Shown piece by piece: positions 12,941-23,335 of a DNA stretch of 64,000 nucleotides. Under the pieces are notes generated by a model that saw only the letters and a list, made by a program, of their open reading frames with translations, ran no database searches and was not told the DNA's origin. The DNA comes from Pholiota molesta (Eukaryota; Basidiomycota; Agaricomycetes; Agaricales; Strophariaceae), in assembly GCA_014925825.1 (NCBI GenBank), contig JACGCK010000092.1:119327-183326 (forward strand). The letters run 5' to 3'. Each line of letters starts with the position of its first letter. Position 1 is the first letter of the stretch. The translations under genes were made by a program, and so were the position numbers.

Positions 12941-13249
12941 AGGCTCTGATTCAATGACATTGAGGAAGGTCGCAACGATTAAAAACGAGGGGGGGCTACA
13001 ATAGCGATGGAACTGCAAACATTTATTGATGTATTATATTGGGAGGATATGAATAAGTACACTGACTACATATTGGTGCGCGCCAATACAAGCTCATGGC
13101 GCGCGATGCTACGCGCAGACATAGGATGGCGTGGCCGATGCGTGCGGTACGCGCAGGCGCTACAATCATGGTGGATGTGAATGGGTGCGCGCTATTCGAA
13201 TAGGGAGGACAGCACCTTCCGGAACGTCATCTCCCCAGTAAGATGTATG

Positions 13250-14469
13250 TCAAGCAGCACCATCCGCGCCACCCAGAATAACAGGGACAGTTAGAACTGG
13301 GCCATGTCCGCCGTCTTCCCGGGCCAGCCCATAATCGACCCACAGTCCAGACGAGAACCACGTATCGAGCACGTCTTCGTCCTGCTCAAGCTCAAACGGA
13401 CACCCTGCCGCAAGCTTCTCCGCGCGCCCACGCGCCTCAGCCAGCGTGCGCCCGACCACCCAGTACGCGTCATTTTCGAACTGGTTTGGGTTAATTTCAA
13501 GTTCGCCAAGACGCGTGTGCTGTACTATCGTGTTAGCGCTCATCTTAACAAAGAGGGAGAAGGCGTACTCTCATAGCCTCATCGGCCAAAAGCTTGGCGA
13601 GCGTCTCGACTGGGAACGCGAATGGGACAGGGAACGCGCCGACGCCCGCGGACATCCTAGCCACTACGCATACGGGCCGCTGCAACGCTCTATCTGCCGA
13701 TGAGCATGGGCGAGTTGTAAAGATATGAAGACGGGTTAGGCGGAGAATTGGGTGTTGATTACATTGCTACTTACCTTATAGCGGGGATCATTGGGTGCAC
13801 GGCGACGGCAGTATCACCAAGCATGGTCTCCGGATGTGTCGTCGCAACAACCAGTCGTTCATCAGACCCAATAACTTTACATGCAAAGCTGATCAGTACA
13901 TCGCCTCGAATTTCTTCTCGGGGTCGTAGCCAGGTACACTGAGCAGCGTGCGGCCCTCGAGCTCCTTCTGGTCGACCTCGAGATTGGACAGCGTCGTTGA
14001 CGCGCCGGTTGACGAGCCGATTCGCGAGGTACAGGGCGCAGTCTTCGTACAGTCTGCAAAAGGCTTAATGACAGCTTAACTGGGTTTCTGGACCGAGCTT
14101 CAGTTATGGCAAACATTTCAATAACAAAAGTCATACCTCGTCCTTGGTAAATGCCGTGCGATCTGCACAGACTCGTAACTCCAGTCCATAACCTTTTCCA
14201 CAAATCGTTCGCGTCCTAAATCGTGCCTCGTCTTTCCTTCGGGCTTGAACAATCGCTTCTCCACAACGCTCTGAGTAGAGATTTTGGCGTGATCGAAATC
14301 TAGCGCGAACAGCCAACATGCGATTCCATCGAATCATCCCGTCCAGGAAGGCCATGGCCAGCGGGTGACCAATATGCAAGCTTCCAGTGACATTTGGGGG
14401 AGGCGTAGGGATGATAAAAGTCTCTCCGTCCTTGAGATCTTGGCCTTGAAGGCAAGAGGATGTAGTCAT
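13250..14469 (-). pseudogene. valyl-tRNA synthetase gene fragment, decayed
   Basis: On the minus strand, pieces of cytosolic-type valyl-tRNA synthetase follow each other in the right order but in different frames. They are [19 protein letters not shown] with the class I HIGH motif, [20 protein letters not shown], an editing-domain entry with [40 protein letters not shown], and after a large gap [19 protein letters not shown]. Several frame changes and at least one internal stop (in the frame after [11 protein letters not shown]) separate them. The C-terminal half with KMSKS and the anticodon-binding domain is absent. A functional synthetase has about 1000 residues, so this is a truncated, non-coding relic of a duplicated housekeeping gene; the true copy must lie elsewhere. 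Confidence 0.8.
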
Positions 14470-15254
14470 CGGATATGGGCTCGAGGAGTTGATGTTGACT
14501 GATTAACCGCGCATGGCCTGCGTTACCAAATGGCAGCACTGCGGACGGCGCGGACTCGAGCGACGAAATTATCGCCACCTGCAAACGGGGCCCATAGGGC
14601 ATGCGATCGTATACAGGTCAGTATGCAAACACGATATGGTGCGCGGGGAGATGAGCGGGGCTGCGTAAGACGGACGGGCAACAATTCGTCGTTGGCAGAG
14701 GATCTACAGCAGGGAACAAGATCTGAGCTTTTAGATCCCTCAGTCGCGGCATGCAGAGATAGGAACACACCCTAAGAGATAAGGTGGGGCTGGCAAGGAG
14801 TCTATGCGCCGATCAGTACAGGTATCAGAGATGACTATTTGAAACTCAATACAATAAACCAAAGTAGAGCAGCCGCCGATATACACAGGCCTACTGGATC
14901 ATTTAATTAGAAACTTCGAAACTAAACCGCGTTGAATTGGGTATCGACACGCACCTTTCGCCCTACGGCGTACTGCTTCTGGTGCCAGACTCCCGTTCAA
15001 TGCTACAGTGGCTTTCCGAGGCATGGTAGGGATGGCCAGGGACTACGGCAAGGTTTGTTGTTGCCTCTGATAGTGGTACGGACGGATGCGGTGCGCCGGA
15101 CATGAGAGACGGTCGGTGAAGATGTGAGCGGGCAGCGCAAGGAGACGAGCGGCCGGCTAATTTGTCGTCGGTACCCGTATGAGCGGCCGGTGAGGGCGCC
15201 GAAGGCGGCAGGTGAGTGTGCCGTGAGCGGGAATTCAATGGCGGATGATCCGAG

Positions 15255-15287
15255 GATGAGCGGGCGATGAGCGGGCGATGAGCGGGC
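15255..15287. repeat. 11-bp minisatellite, three copies
   Basis: Three exact head-to-tail copies of gatgagcgggc are present. They sit directly beside the degenerate ACAGAT/ATCTGT field. Confidence 0.8.
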
Positions 15288-15290
15288 ATT

Positions 15291-15715
15291 GTCTGTAGAG
15301 AGTCCCTACAGATTATCTGTAAATCAACATTTCGAGATCTCTGCAAAGTCGGTCTATAGATAATCTGTAGAGGGTCCCTGCAGATAAGTCTACAGATAAG
15401 ATATGTTATCTTCTGCAAATGTTATCTCCAGATAATCTGTGGGACCTCGTGATATGTTGGCCTACAGATTGTCTGCACGACTCTCTATAGAAGGTCCCCA
15501 CAGATTAAATATGGAAGGTCTCTGCAGGACGTCCTGCAGATTTGATTTAGGCCAATCTGCAAATTGCTTTTACAGTAAATATTACGGTTCTTCTACAAAT
15601 GGGGTTCACAGACAGTACCGCAGACAACATATAGAAATTTCTGCAAAAATGAGTCGCAGATAATATATAAATTTATTTCGCAGATATATCCATATATAAC
15701 CTGTAGGTCAAACTA
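15291..15715. repeat. field of degenerate ACAGAT / ATCTGT / CTGCAGAT units
   Basis: Across about 425 bp the words acagat, atctgt, ctgcagat and tctgcaaa recur roughly every 15-35 bp in both orientations. They often form small palindromes such as tacagattatctgta and tagataatctgtag, and gggtccc or ggtccc often lies between them. No fixed period was found, so this is not a clean satellite. It could be a decayed tandem or palindromic repeat, or a cluster of binding sites. Confidence 0.6.
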
Positions 15716-17904
15716 TAGGACCAATATTTGGAGGGCCTCTAAATATTGGGACCCCCGACGTGTTAACACTCGTAACCAGTGCAAAACTGCGCAGATTCCA
15801 CTCCACCGCACTTTGGCTTCTGGCACTCTAGCTTCTGCTGAACCTTCCCAACCCAAGGACCTTTTCACCAGACCTTTGTATTCGGGAAGGCTGCGATGAT
15901 ATCACTCAGAACACCGGTTTGCACTTCTCGTCGTTCCGAGCTATTCTCATTCTTCCGATTCGGTACCCGACAACGCCTCTAATTTGGCACTATTTCTTAT
16001 TTAGCGCAAGAGCAGGTGCTTAGCTGCGTTCTTCTGAAGTTCTTTGTTCTCGTAGTTTTTTTACCCATCATCGCCGGAATATACGAAGACGGCGGGCGCC
16101 CTAGGTATAAACAAAATTCCTTCTTGGGCGATGTCTGCTATGCTTTTGCATTGTTCCTATCGTGGATCTTACAACGTCAGGAATCATAGTGCGACAAGGA
16201 TGGCTTCGGTCATTGTGAGGCAACATGCCATTGAGCATCTCTTTTTCCTCGGTGCCTCATCTTGCTTCACCTTGCTTCGCCTTGTCTGGCCAACTGTCTC
16301 CATTCCAACGGCATGCTACTTTCCGCCGGCCGCTGGATTACTTCTGTACCTTACACTTGACTCATGGAACACACGGAACCCAACGAGACCTCGTTGACCC
16401 CATCTGGCTCGCGCTTTCTTTTTCGCCTCGACGATTCTATTCCAAGCCTTGATATGTCTTCTCGAGATGTTATAAACTGGAATGTTTTACTACATAGACG
16501 GAAAATGTGATTCAGTCTATTATCATGATGCAACCGGATATCAATTATCGCATGTAGATTCACCTACTGTCGCACTATGCAACGGTATTGAGATATCCCT
16601 GTACTCACCCATCCCTCCATCCTTCCGTTCCCGCCATCTCCTTATACCGCTCCGTCGCTCATCAAAAAAAAACCGTTGCACACTTCAAAAAAAAAATCTC
16701 GATCATCGCAATACCAGCGCTAACGCAAACGTTCGCTGCGGCGCGCGCTTCAGCCTTCCGGGTGATGTCCACACCGACTGAAGCGGCGCACAACGAACGC
16801 CCAATAAGTAGTTACCTGTGTACCAGTAACATACATAGGAGTGCCGAGACGCCCAAAGGCACGCGGGCTCAGCTCCAACGCCCCTGCCCAATATCAAATA
16901 TGTACGCTGGGCACAGCTGGCACAGCGGGCAGATGCTCTCGATCGCGCCAAGCGGATGCTATTTTGGGGTGATCAGCATCAGATTCCGGGATATGGGCAA
17001 ATCGCGCCGCGTATCGGACGTGTGCGAACGTGCTCGCGCCCCTACGACGGTGTGTCGCCCCTCGGTCCCGTCGTGCGCGACGTACAGCAGCATCGGCTAT
17101 CCTTAAGGACAGGAACAGGATGGCTTCGGTCCCGCTATGGTGAGTGAGCAGTCTTGTGAAGCACGATAAGTTCAGTACACAGTTGTCAACCAATTTTTTA
17201 CTTAGGATACTTCGACCCCAGATCAGAATGGCATATGACGCTGGCACGTTTGCACGCCCTTCTGCTCTTCCACAGATCAACTGATCGAGAAAGGCGGCTT
17301 CGCTATATATGATCGAATAAGGTTTTGAATCCCTCACACCACCACAAGAAAACTTTAACCAAGCGAGCGCTTAAACCTTACATGCTACTGTCGAGACCGC
17401 ACAGGCGGCAACGTGCATACATCCATACAACATTCATACATACGCTATGCGTACGCCCTGATTGTGAGTACTCGCGCGATGCGCGCCGACCCCGCATCAT
17501 CAAAGGCGCGTGCGCTGCCGCGGGCAGGTTGGCAAACATATCAGCAGCGTGCCAGCAGGTGCCAGCGAGCCAGGGATTTGTTACTTGTCCAAGTTGTTGC
17601 ACAAGAACGACAACGGTCATGATGCACTTTCGCCTCGAGGCTCCCGGACTCGCGCTCCCCACGGAAAATACAAGGGCTTATAGCCCTATGTAGTAAGTAA
17701 TCATAAGTGTAAGTACATTGTTTTTGTGGCCATGAATAGCTTTGGCAGGCAGAATTTCCAGGGTAAGTGCTTATAATTGTCTGGCTTTCGTAAGAGATAA
17801 AGTTATACAGCTCATGGCACCTCTGGGGAACCCCCACTCAAGCACCTCAGCTTGACAGAGCGTGGTTGTGTTCAAATTGCGATCATTCTAGAATCTTTGA
17901 GATG

Positions 17905-18160
17905 AGCGCTAGTGAGCGCGGAAAATTCTAGGGAAGCGCTTTGAAAGCGCTGATGATCAGAGCGCTCGCGCGCGGCTCAAATGATGCGCGTTAGCAGATA
18001 GTTCAGGCCTTAGACATCACATGGAATTTCTGGTGGAAGCTAAGCGTTGAGCGCTAAGAACCGAATCGTAGTGTAACCTAGTGTAACTCAACATGAACCT
18101 TCTTGTGTGCCATTCTATTTAGCGCATCTACCGGGAGCATCTTCTGAGCTGACGAGCGCT
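17905..18160. repeat. cluster of six AGCGCT palindromes
   Basis: AGCGCT occurs at 17905, 17935, 17946, 17961, 18050 and 18155, six times in 256 bp, where one per about 4 kb would be expected by chance. The spacing is irregular. Confidence 0.5.
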
Positions 18161-20511
18161 CATCATTGACAAACCAATTCGGCGAGTCTGCAGACCGGAC
18201 CAAGGCCGAACCGCTTACGCGCGTGCAAACTATCCACACCCACACACACCAGAATGGCCCAGGAGGCTACTAGGAGGCTACACCGCATCCGACATCGCCT
18301 CGTACCCCCGGAACAGAGATTTGCGACGCGTTTTAATATGGAGGCTGTTTCATTCCGGTGCCAGAATCGGAAGTTCCTTGTCCTCCGGGCAGCTCGTTAC
18401 ACACACACTTTTTACCAAGAAGGTAAGCTTGCAGCAAGTGCCTATCCAGTTCCATTTGACGCCATCATCATGTTCCCTTTCTGTGTCGAGTGAGATGCAG
18501 AAACATCGCTAATTGTTGATCGCGTGCCACCTACTCTAGCCGCGTCGGAAGCGCGGTGGGATCGTGCCACCGCCGGCTGCCGGATCAGCTACGGCTTCAG
18601 GTGTAAATCCAGGTCGTTGAAGGATATTCAAGTCAGTAGTAAATGGCAGACACAGCAGGATGGGTCCATATACGAATCTGTATGCGTACATCGCGGAGTG
18701 TTTTGCATTGCGAACATTCCGTGGCACCCGAGCATTCCGGCGACCCTGGCGATGGAGATGGGATCCGTCCAAGCTTGCAGATAACGCCGATGGTACCGTT
18801 AGTCGCAATGATGCTTTCAAATGATAACATCCAGCTCCCAAGGTGGTTTATATCTTTGGGAGATTCAGATAAGGAGGTACATATGATAACCAAAACTCAG
18901 TGAGTGGAGCTGATGTATGTTTTGAGGCTGACAATCAGAAAATTGATACGTTTTTTGCATTATCATCGAACACAATTATTAAACCGACGCGCACTGCTGA
19001 TTCCGAGAGCGACTCAACTCAGATTCGCATGTCAGCCGCACTACAGTTCGCTAAACTGAACTGGCCACCGCGTGTCCGCTGCCGCTGCTGATAATAATTT
19101 CTGCCATACCTGCCGTCCAAAAGCGCGCAGACGCGCACACGCTGTACGCCTTAAGCAGGCTACAGTCTGACGCCCGGTATTCTTAGCTCGTTGGGAGCTT
19201 CGAGATCATTGAAGAATTGTCAGGCATTGTCAAGGCGTTGTCAATGTCAGAATCTTCCCATTTATATAGCGTCTCCGTACCTCCGCCTTGTCGAGCACAG
19301 AAGGACGGCTGGGAGGCACTTGATCTTCTGCGCCCTAGTAAGGGACATTTTTCTGGCCGTTTTGTTATTTATAGTGTGCGTGCCACCAGAGGCAATATGA
19401 TAGTCCTCAATGCTCTGGTATGCGGCCCTAGAGTAATAGTACCGTCTTCCTTGACATTGGGGCCTTCAACCCGTTCTCGTACACATGGCGTACTGTTATG
19501 TTAATCACCACTTTGCAGTGTGCATAAGATGGGAGCACGCCCAATAGTCGTACTTAGGAGTGAGTCTTTTGAGACTCCATTTGACCGCAAATGATACAGC
19601 CCGAATACAGATGACTTGAATGGCTTTTGATTGAATCAAAAGATTATCTACCTCCTAAGGACTCAGTCTAGAATCGAAGCAAAAGTCGAAGCATGTATCA
19701 TTCGACATGCATGCATGACAGATGATCGCTGTGGAAATTGGACTGTACCCGACACACACCAAAGGAAATCCACGCATACAAATCCAGTGCTTGGAGTGAT
19801 GTCTAGTACTGATATTGACTTCCTATCCTTTCCTATCGCACACTTACCTTGTGACATAATTTCAAAGCGCCAGCATCGGGCAGCGCGTCTTCCCGCGAAG
19901 CGGCGTTATCATTATCATGGATTGTGGGGTGGAAGTTTCTGAAGATAAATAGGTCGCTCGGGTATGTTCACTAGCACGCATCCGGGAGCGCGATGTCGTT
20001 TAATCCGGGGTTTGATTGTGTTCATGACATATACTTAGATGGGCCTGTCGGGGATGTGCTTTACTCTGCTTTACTTGTTTGCATGCAAATGATTCGGCCC
20101 AGATTTTAGCTAGCAAGTAGAATGGCTGCGCAGGGTAGATTGTGATGACTATAGTGGTTCAATCTTGAACTTCCTCTTGACAAAGGAGATTTTGATCCGC
20201 TCAGTGATAGAGGATAACCATTCAACATGCTATCGTGTTTTGACTTTATCACGAACCGCATGGATATTGGTTCGTTTCGTGGAGAAATACTGGAGAATCC
20301 ATGACTGCTATTGCTTGATCATCAAAACTCTCCGCCTTTAATCTTATCAAGCTTTCTAAAAATACAATGAGAAAAGTCAACATCAGGTACATCAGGTAGA
20401 CTAAAACTAAACACTCGGCGGACTGCTTGCTACGCGGTAAGCATTTGCGATGATGGAGGTGGATGGTCATGTCAGAGATCACTGATGGTGATAAATAAAT
20501 CGATTGACCTG

Positions 20512-20518
20512 CTTAGAG
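20512..20518. repeat. candidate target-site duplication, left copy
   Basis: The 7-mer CTTAGAG directly precedes the left arm of the fold-back element. The same 7-mer directly follows the right arm at 21757-21763. A single-event insertion making a 7-bp duplication would explain it, although the boundary could shift by one or two bases. Confidence 0.55.
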
Positions 20519-21033
20519 TATGCTCGGCCAAGTGCCGAAAAATTAATTTATATATATATGTGACAAAAACTATATACATACAAGAAATTTTATACATACA
20601 TGGCACACATCAGGAGCACTATATATATGATCTAAAGGTGTTGTAGATGAGTTCTGCGCGCGCGAACAGAAAAAGTCTGCTCGCGCGCGCAAAAGTTCTG
20701 TTCGCGCGCGCGCGAGCAACTCTGAGCCGGCCCGGTAGGCCGGCCTAGCTTTTCGACCTCGTAGGGCGGGAGGCACGTACATTTGTGGCACAATTTGGGT
20801 ATCTACGGAAAGCTACGGGCGAGGAGAACACGTTGGTGTAACTTATAATTCGATTTGGGATCTTGGAAAGGGAGGAGGGGGAGGTACCTTGAGTTTAGCA
20901 TCTAGTTCAGTGGTTACAGGCTGCTATTTCTGAGAATATAAAATATACTAGGTATTTACAGGTTGATATTGACTATAGGAAGGTATCTGGGTATAATTTG
21001 GAAGTTTCCGGAGCCTAGGGAATGCGGGAGAGC
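20519..21033 (+). repeat. left 515-bp arm of fold-back element
   Basis: This arm pairs with 21242-21756. It contains CG-alternating tracts at about 20659-20716, interrupted by short aacagaaaaagtctg-type spacers. Confidence 0.8.
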
Positions 21034-21241
21034 ATCTCGCCGTTTCAGTGGCATGATTCAGAAGGCGTTGACAAACATGGCCAAGCGTAGGCTCGCATCA
21101 TTCAGCCATCGGCAGCCGTGGGGAAATTCGGCCGTCAAAGGTATCGGGCCCGGCAAATCAGCTGTCCGTGCCGGTTGCTTGTATATATTTGGCAGAGCCC
21201 TCCGCTGGCACGGTCTTCGCCTGACAGAGAGGCTTCCTCAG

Positions 21242-21756
21242 GCTCTCCCGCACTCCCTAGGCTCCGGAAGCTTCCAAACTGTACCCGGAAGCCTACCTAT
21301 AGTCAATACCAACCTGTACATACCTAATATATTTTATATTTCCAGAAATAGCAGCCTGTAACCACTGAACTAGATGCTACACTCAATGTATCTCCCCCTC
21401 CTCCCTTTCCAAGATCCCAAATCGAATTATAAGTTGCACCAACGTGTTCTCCTCGCCCGTAGCTTTCCGTAGATACCCAAATTGTGCCACAAATGTACGT
21501 GCCTCCCGCCCTACGAGGTCGAAAAGCTAGGCCGGCCTACCGGGCCGGCTCAGAGTTGCTCGCGCGCGCGCGAACAGAACTTTTGCGCGCGCGAGCAGAC
21601 TTTTTCTGTTCGCGCGCGCAGAACTCATCTATAACACCTCTAGATCACATATATAGTGCTCTTAAGGTGTGCCATATATGTGTAAAATTTCTTATAAGTA
21701 TATAGTTTTTGTCACATATATATGTAAATTAATTTTTCGGCACTTGGCCGAGCATA
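21242..21756 (-). repeat. right 515-bp arm of fold-back element
   Basis: This is the reverse complement of 20519-21033. Matches run from gctctcccgca at the inner edge to cggcacttggccgagcata at the outer edge, with dispersed differences. Confidence 0.8.
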
Positions 21757-21763
21757 CTTAGAG

Positions 21764-23335
21764 AAGCAGGTAGAAGCATGTGCGATATCGCGAGTTCTCA
21801 TGTATATGTTCTCATGCTACGTAAGAGTGAATTCATTGGAATACAGCGCCAATCAGTGAAGAGATTAACCGTTCTGTGAACGTTCGGAGGAGAGCCCTCC
21901 GACTCAACAAGCAACCATAACGCTGTGGACTAGTATCGTATTGATCGGTAGTCTACAATGTTGTCAGTGGCCAGCGCGCTGATATGTACGAAGCCGTTTC
22001 AGTCTTTCACTACAAAAGGCCTATTGGTTGAATGTGATAAAGACGATAATTTTATTACATATGCATATACGCTTCTGTACCAAGGTTATTGCCGTGGATA
22101 GTAGGGATGGACACAGCATGACACCATTGTCGTGCCAAATTTGACGGTTTCATAGTGGATACATAAGTTCGAATTTGATGCAACATTTAGAATAGCTCTT
22201 AGCAATGCAGTTGTATAACTGGTGCCATCTTGGTGTCATCGCTGCTAAGGTATCCGACGCACGACCGATGGACGCCGCATGCATTCATTATGAAAATGGA
22301 GTTATCGATCACCTCTGTGAGGTATCAGTAACTCCATGGATGTTGTGAACATGAGAGATGCACACTGGTAACAAGTGCGCCAGCTCATATACAGCTGGGA
22401 CCAGTTTGTTTGTTTGAAAGGCTTTGAACACAGTTCTACTATCCCAGCACCTTTATAATTACTATTGACGACTGCACAATTGGCCATGGCCAAGGGTCGA
22501 CATATAGAACTTCAACCCTCACTAAGGCGATTCATTTGGGCGCAATGATTATCCTTGAATGACTTGACGAGCACACCAAAGAGCACGTACGATTCTTACC
22601 CAGTGTCGTCGGAGCAGAGAGACTTTGTACCTCTATTATGTAAATGAATATCCTCCTGGTCGGATGGATCGTTGACCTTTGAGCTCATACATTAACATCA
22701 AGGTTTCCAGCCTGCCTATTAATTGGTAAATCTAGAGAAAAGTGTATTCCGACATTTGGAATGACAGATGGAGAAAGAAAATCTTACAAGGGTGTATTTA
22801 ATTGAGCGCTAAACATAGTGTAACAGCGTCAGAGTTAAGAGATCGGAACATAAATTAACTGGGTGTCGCTGCAGGAAGTAAATGAACCCTAAGGCTTAAT
22901 GTATAAGCTTAATACTTTTTCCCTTTTGCGTCTACGACAGTAAAATAATAATCAAACTCAAAGCAAAAAGAGTTGCTTTACTTAATACTCTCTATACCTG
23001 GTAATCACGAAGTGCCTGATTCAAGTTAGGGATTTTATCAGGAGTGCGCCACACAAATTATCTTTCCAAGAAAGGCGAGTCAATGGTCCCCACTTGAATT
23101 AAAACCAGTGTATAGAAGTAGCTTTTGGACTGAAGCTTGGATGGACGCCCCATTAATGATGGGCGATGGTGGTTGAGTTTGATTCAAACTCGGAGCCCTT
23201 TTCAATTCTAAGGGCGAGAGTGGGATGATGAGACGGGCCGGGTTGCCGAGTGCTTTGTCATCTGAACTCCGCTTGGGAGGGAGCGGACTCCAACCACCAG
23301 TGTGCTCAGATAATTCTGGTTTCCGGTCAAGACCC
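21764..23335. other. stretch without a recognisable gene, ahead of the Rap1-like gene
   Basis: AT-rich DNA with only short frames. The last few hundred bases should contain the promoter of the Rap1-like gene. No known element was identified. Confidence 0.4.

Larger units (their letters stand above)
15716..20518. other. long stretch without a recognisable gene
   Basis: Nearly 5 kb contain only short frames without known domains. GC-rich segments at about 16720-17100 and 17470-17540 give long frames on several strands at once, which points to composition rather than coding. Two A-runs lie at 16665-16700. A cluster of AGCGCT words is listed separately. No tRNA or rRNA was found. Confidence 0.45.
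20519..21756. mobile_element. fold-back (long inverted repeat) element, 1238 bp
   Basis: The outer ends are tatgctcggccaagtgccga on the left and its reverse complement on the right. The left arm is about 20519-21033 and the right arm about 21242-21756, 515 bp each, with a unique centre of about 208 bp. The arms differ by scattered substitutions and small indels. No transposase frame is present, so the element looks non-autonomous, like a very large MITE or a Foldback-type element. Each arm carries the same short frame starting MPQMYVPPALRGRK, in opposite orientation, and a run of alternating CG. The palindromic form would give a long hairpin in RNA or single-stranded DNA. Confidence 0.8.

Noticed and set aside
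15291..15715. CRISPR-like array
   Set aside because: The units are too short and degenerate, lie in both orientations and have no constant spacing; the window is eukaryotic.
16720..17340. Arg/Ala-rich frames on the minus strand near 17 kb
   Set aside because: Composition-driven; neighbouring frames are equally open and no family resemblance was recognised.
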